Notes under the pieces: model-generated
The model's database searches: none
What the model was told of the DNA's origin: nothing
Seen by the model: the letters and a program-made list of their open reading frames with translations, nothing else
Position numbers and translations under genes: made by a program
Part shown: positions 5,220-5,504 of the stretch, one piece after another
Layout: the number at the start of each line of letters is the position of its first letter
Numbering within the stretch: the stretch's first letter is position 1
Source: Candidatus Dadabacteria bacterium
Lineage (GTDB): Bacteria; Desulfobacterota_D; UBA1144; Nemesobacterales; UBA2774
DNA: 5,504 nucleotides
Reading direction: 5' to 3'
Assembly (NCBI GenBank): GCA_004356555.1
Contig: SMWY01000098.1
Coordinates: 1-5,504, forward strand

Positions 5220-5258
5220 TCCAACTTAAATCAAGCTTGACTATTGGGGGGCAGCACA
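5220..5258 (+). repeat. Dispersed 39-nt intergenic repeat, copy 4
   Basis: Same core and orientation as the other copies and closest to copy 3 (shared CCGCATTCC upstream). It contains the perfect 10-bp palindrome TCAAGCTTGA (5231-5240). The A-rich segment of the other copies is TATT here, followed by a run of six G. It lies between the lipoprotein gene and the metallothionein-like gene, 160 bases before the latter's ATG. Confidence 0.8.
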
Positions 5259-5316
5259 TTTACCACCATCAACTGCAAGCCTATCATAAGAATTTTTTTA
5301 CCTAGCGGTATTTTTG

Positions 5317-5351
5317 AAGACCTGTACAGCACGAATTTTTGCGTCTTTTTT
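5317..5351 (+). promoter_or_regulatory. Terminator-like element in the metallothionein-like leader
   Basis: AAGAC (5317-5321) can pair with GTCTT (5343-5347), and inside it GCA (5329-5331) with TGC (5340-5342), with a seven-base bulge on one side, followed by a T run to 5351. A tiny TACC/GGTA hairpin followed by five T residues sits just upstream (5299-5315), and CTGTACAG (5322-5329) is a perfect 8-bp palindrome. These could attenuate transcription into the cysteine-rich gene, but the stems are weak. Confidence 0.25.
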
Positions 5352-5354
5352 AAA

Positions 5355-5410
5355 ACTCCTCCGTCTATTTAAGTGAGAGCAAAAAATATTTGCTACTAAT
5401 AAATAGGAGG
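5355..5410 (+). promoter_or_regulatory. Leader fold that can sequester the ribosome site
   Basis: CCTCC (5358-5362) is the exact complement of the Shine-Dalgarno GGAGG (5406-5410), and TATTT (5366-5370) of the adjacent AAATA (5401-5405). That gives ten base pairs with a single 3-base bulge (GTC, 5363-5365). The enclosed loop holds its own perfect hairpin, AGCAAA (5378-5383) with TTTGCT (5389-5394). The fold would hide the ribosome site of the gene at 5419. The pairing is visible; its use as a switch is inference. Confidence 0.4.
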
Positions 5411-5418
5411 TATTAACC

Positions 5419-5504
5419 ATGGCTAACGAAGAAAAGAAGGTAAAGTGCGAGTGTGAGAACTGTAAGTGTGAAACGTGCAGATGCAGCTGTGAGTGTAAAG
5501 ACTG
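5419..5504 (+). CDS. Metallothionein-like cysteine-rich protein (partial, 3' end outside window)
   Basis: Only the first 28 codons are present. After a charged start (MANEEKKVK), eight cysteines fall at residues 10, 12, 15, 17, 20, 22, 24 and 26, in C-x-C, C-x2-C spacing with Lys, Glu, Arg and Asn between and no hydrophobic residues. This is the pattern of small metal-thiolate proteins that bind Zn, Cu or Cd in the cytoplasm. No signal peptide is present. It does not clearly match the bacterial SmtA layout, so I call it metallothionein-like only. GGAGG (5406-5410) lies eight bases before the ATG. The leader carries a possible sequestering fold and terminator-like element, which would suit metal-responsive control. 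Missing sequence could add a further domain. Confidence 0.7.
   Translation, partial: MANEEKKVKCECENCKCETCRCSCECKD

Noticed and set aside
1306..5258. Integron attC sites, suggested by YCCAAC and TCAAGC-like parts of the repeats
   Set aside because: No matching GTTRRRY core lies at the far end of any copy and no long imperfect palindrome joins two such cores; the repeat has the wrong overall structure.

Overview
The window looks like a stretch of a Gram-negative bacterial chromosome with A+T-rich spacers. The evidence is a lipobox protein, Sec-exported periplasmic or surface proteins, an IPTL-CTERM surface-sorting signal (a feature of exosortase-bearing Gram-negatives) and canonical GGAGG ribosome sites. 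A Desulfobacterota- or Nitrospirota-like bacterium would fit, but nothing here fixes the taxon. Coding density is low, and the spacers carry much of the interest.

Layout. Positions 1-260 hold no convincing gene. A putative promoter (261-289) and a structured leader lead to a broken IPTL-CTERM protein gene (435-1227). Its frame is split by one extra C inside a 24-nt tandem duplication. A UUCG-loop terminator closes it. From 1285 to 1998 there is no large gene. This stretch holds two copies of a dispersed 39-nt repeat, a 24-bp dyad, a possible 39-codon ORF, and a compact promoter-to-terminator unit (1610-1822) that looks like a small RNA gene.

A two-gene operon follows: an exported DUF2092-like protein (1999-2814) and a glycine-rich, repeat-bearing DUF6515-like protein (2811-3758), overlapping by ATGA. 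Converging on it is a G+C-rich NmrA-type NAD(P)-binding protein (4626-3787, minus) with its own strong promoter. It is probably a compositional outsider. Beyond it lie a perfect 17-bp palindrome, repeat copy 3, a short lipoprotein with an odd C-terminus (4895-5128), repeat copy 4, and the start of a cysteine-rich metallothionein-like gene (5419 to window end). The leader of that last gene can fold to hide its ribosome site.

How it fits together. Most encoded proteins are envelope or exported products, and the cysteine-rich protein suggests metal binding. The least explained signal is the 39-nt repeat. Its four copies are ungapped, in one orientation, always intergenic and always upstream of a plus-strand ribosome site and ATG. 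It resembles no standard promoter or integron site that I can confirm. The best candidates for something undescribed are this repeat family and the small-RNA-like unit between copies 1 and 2.
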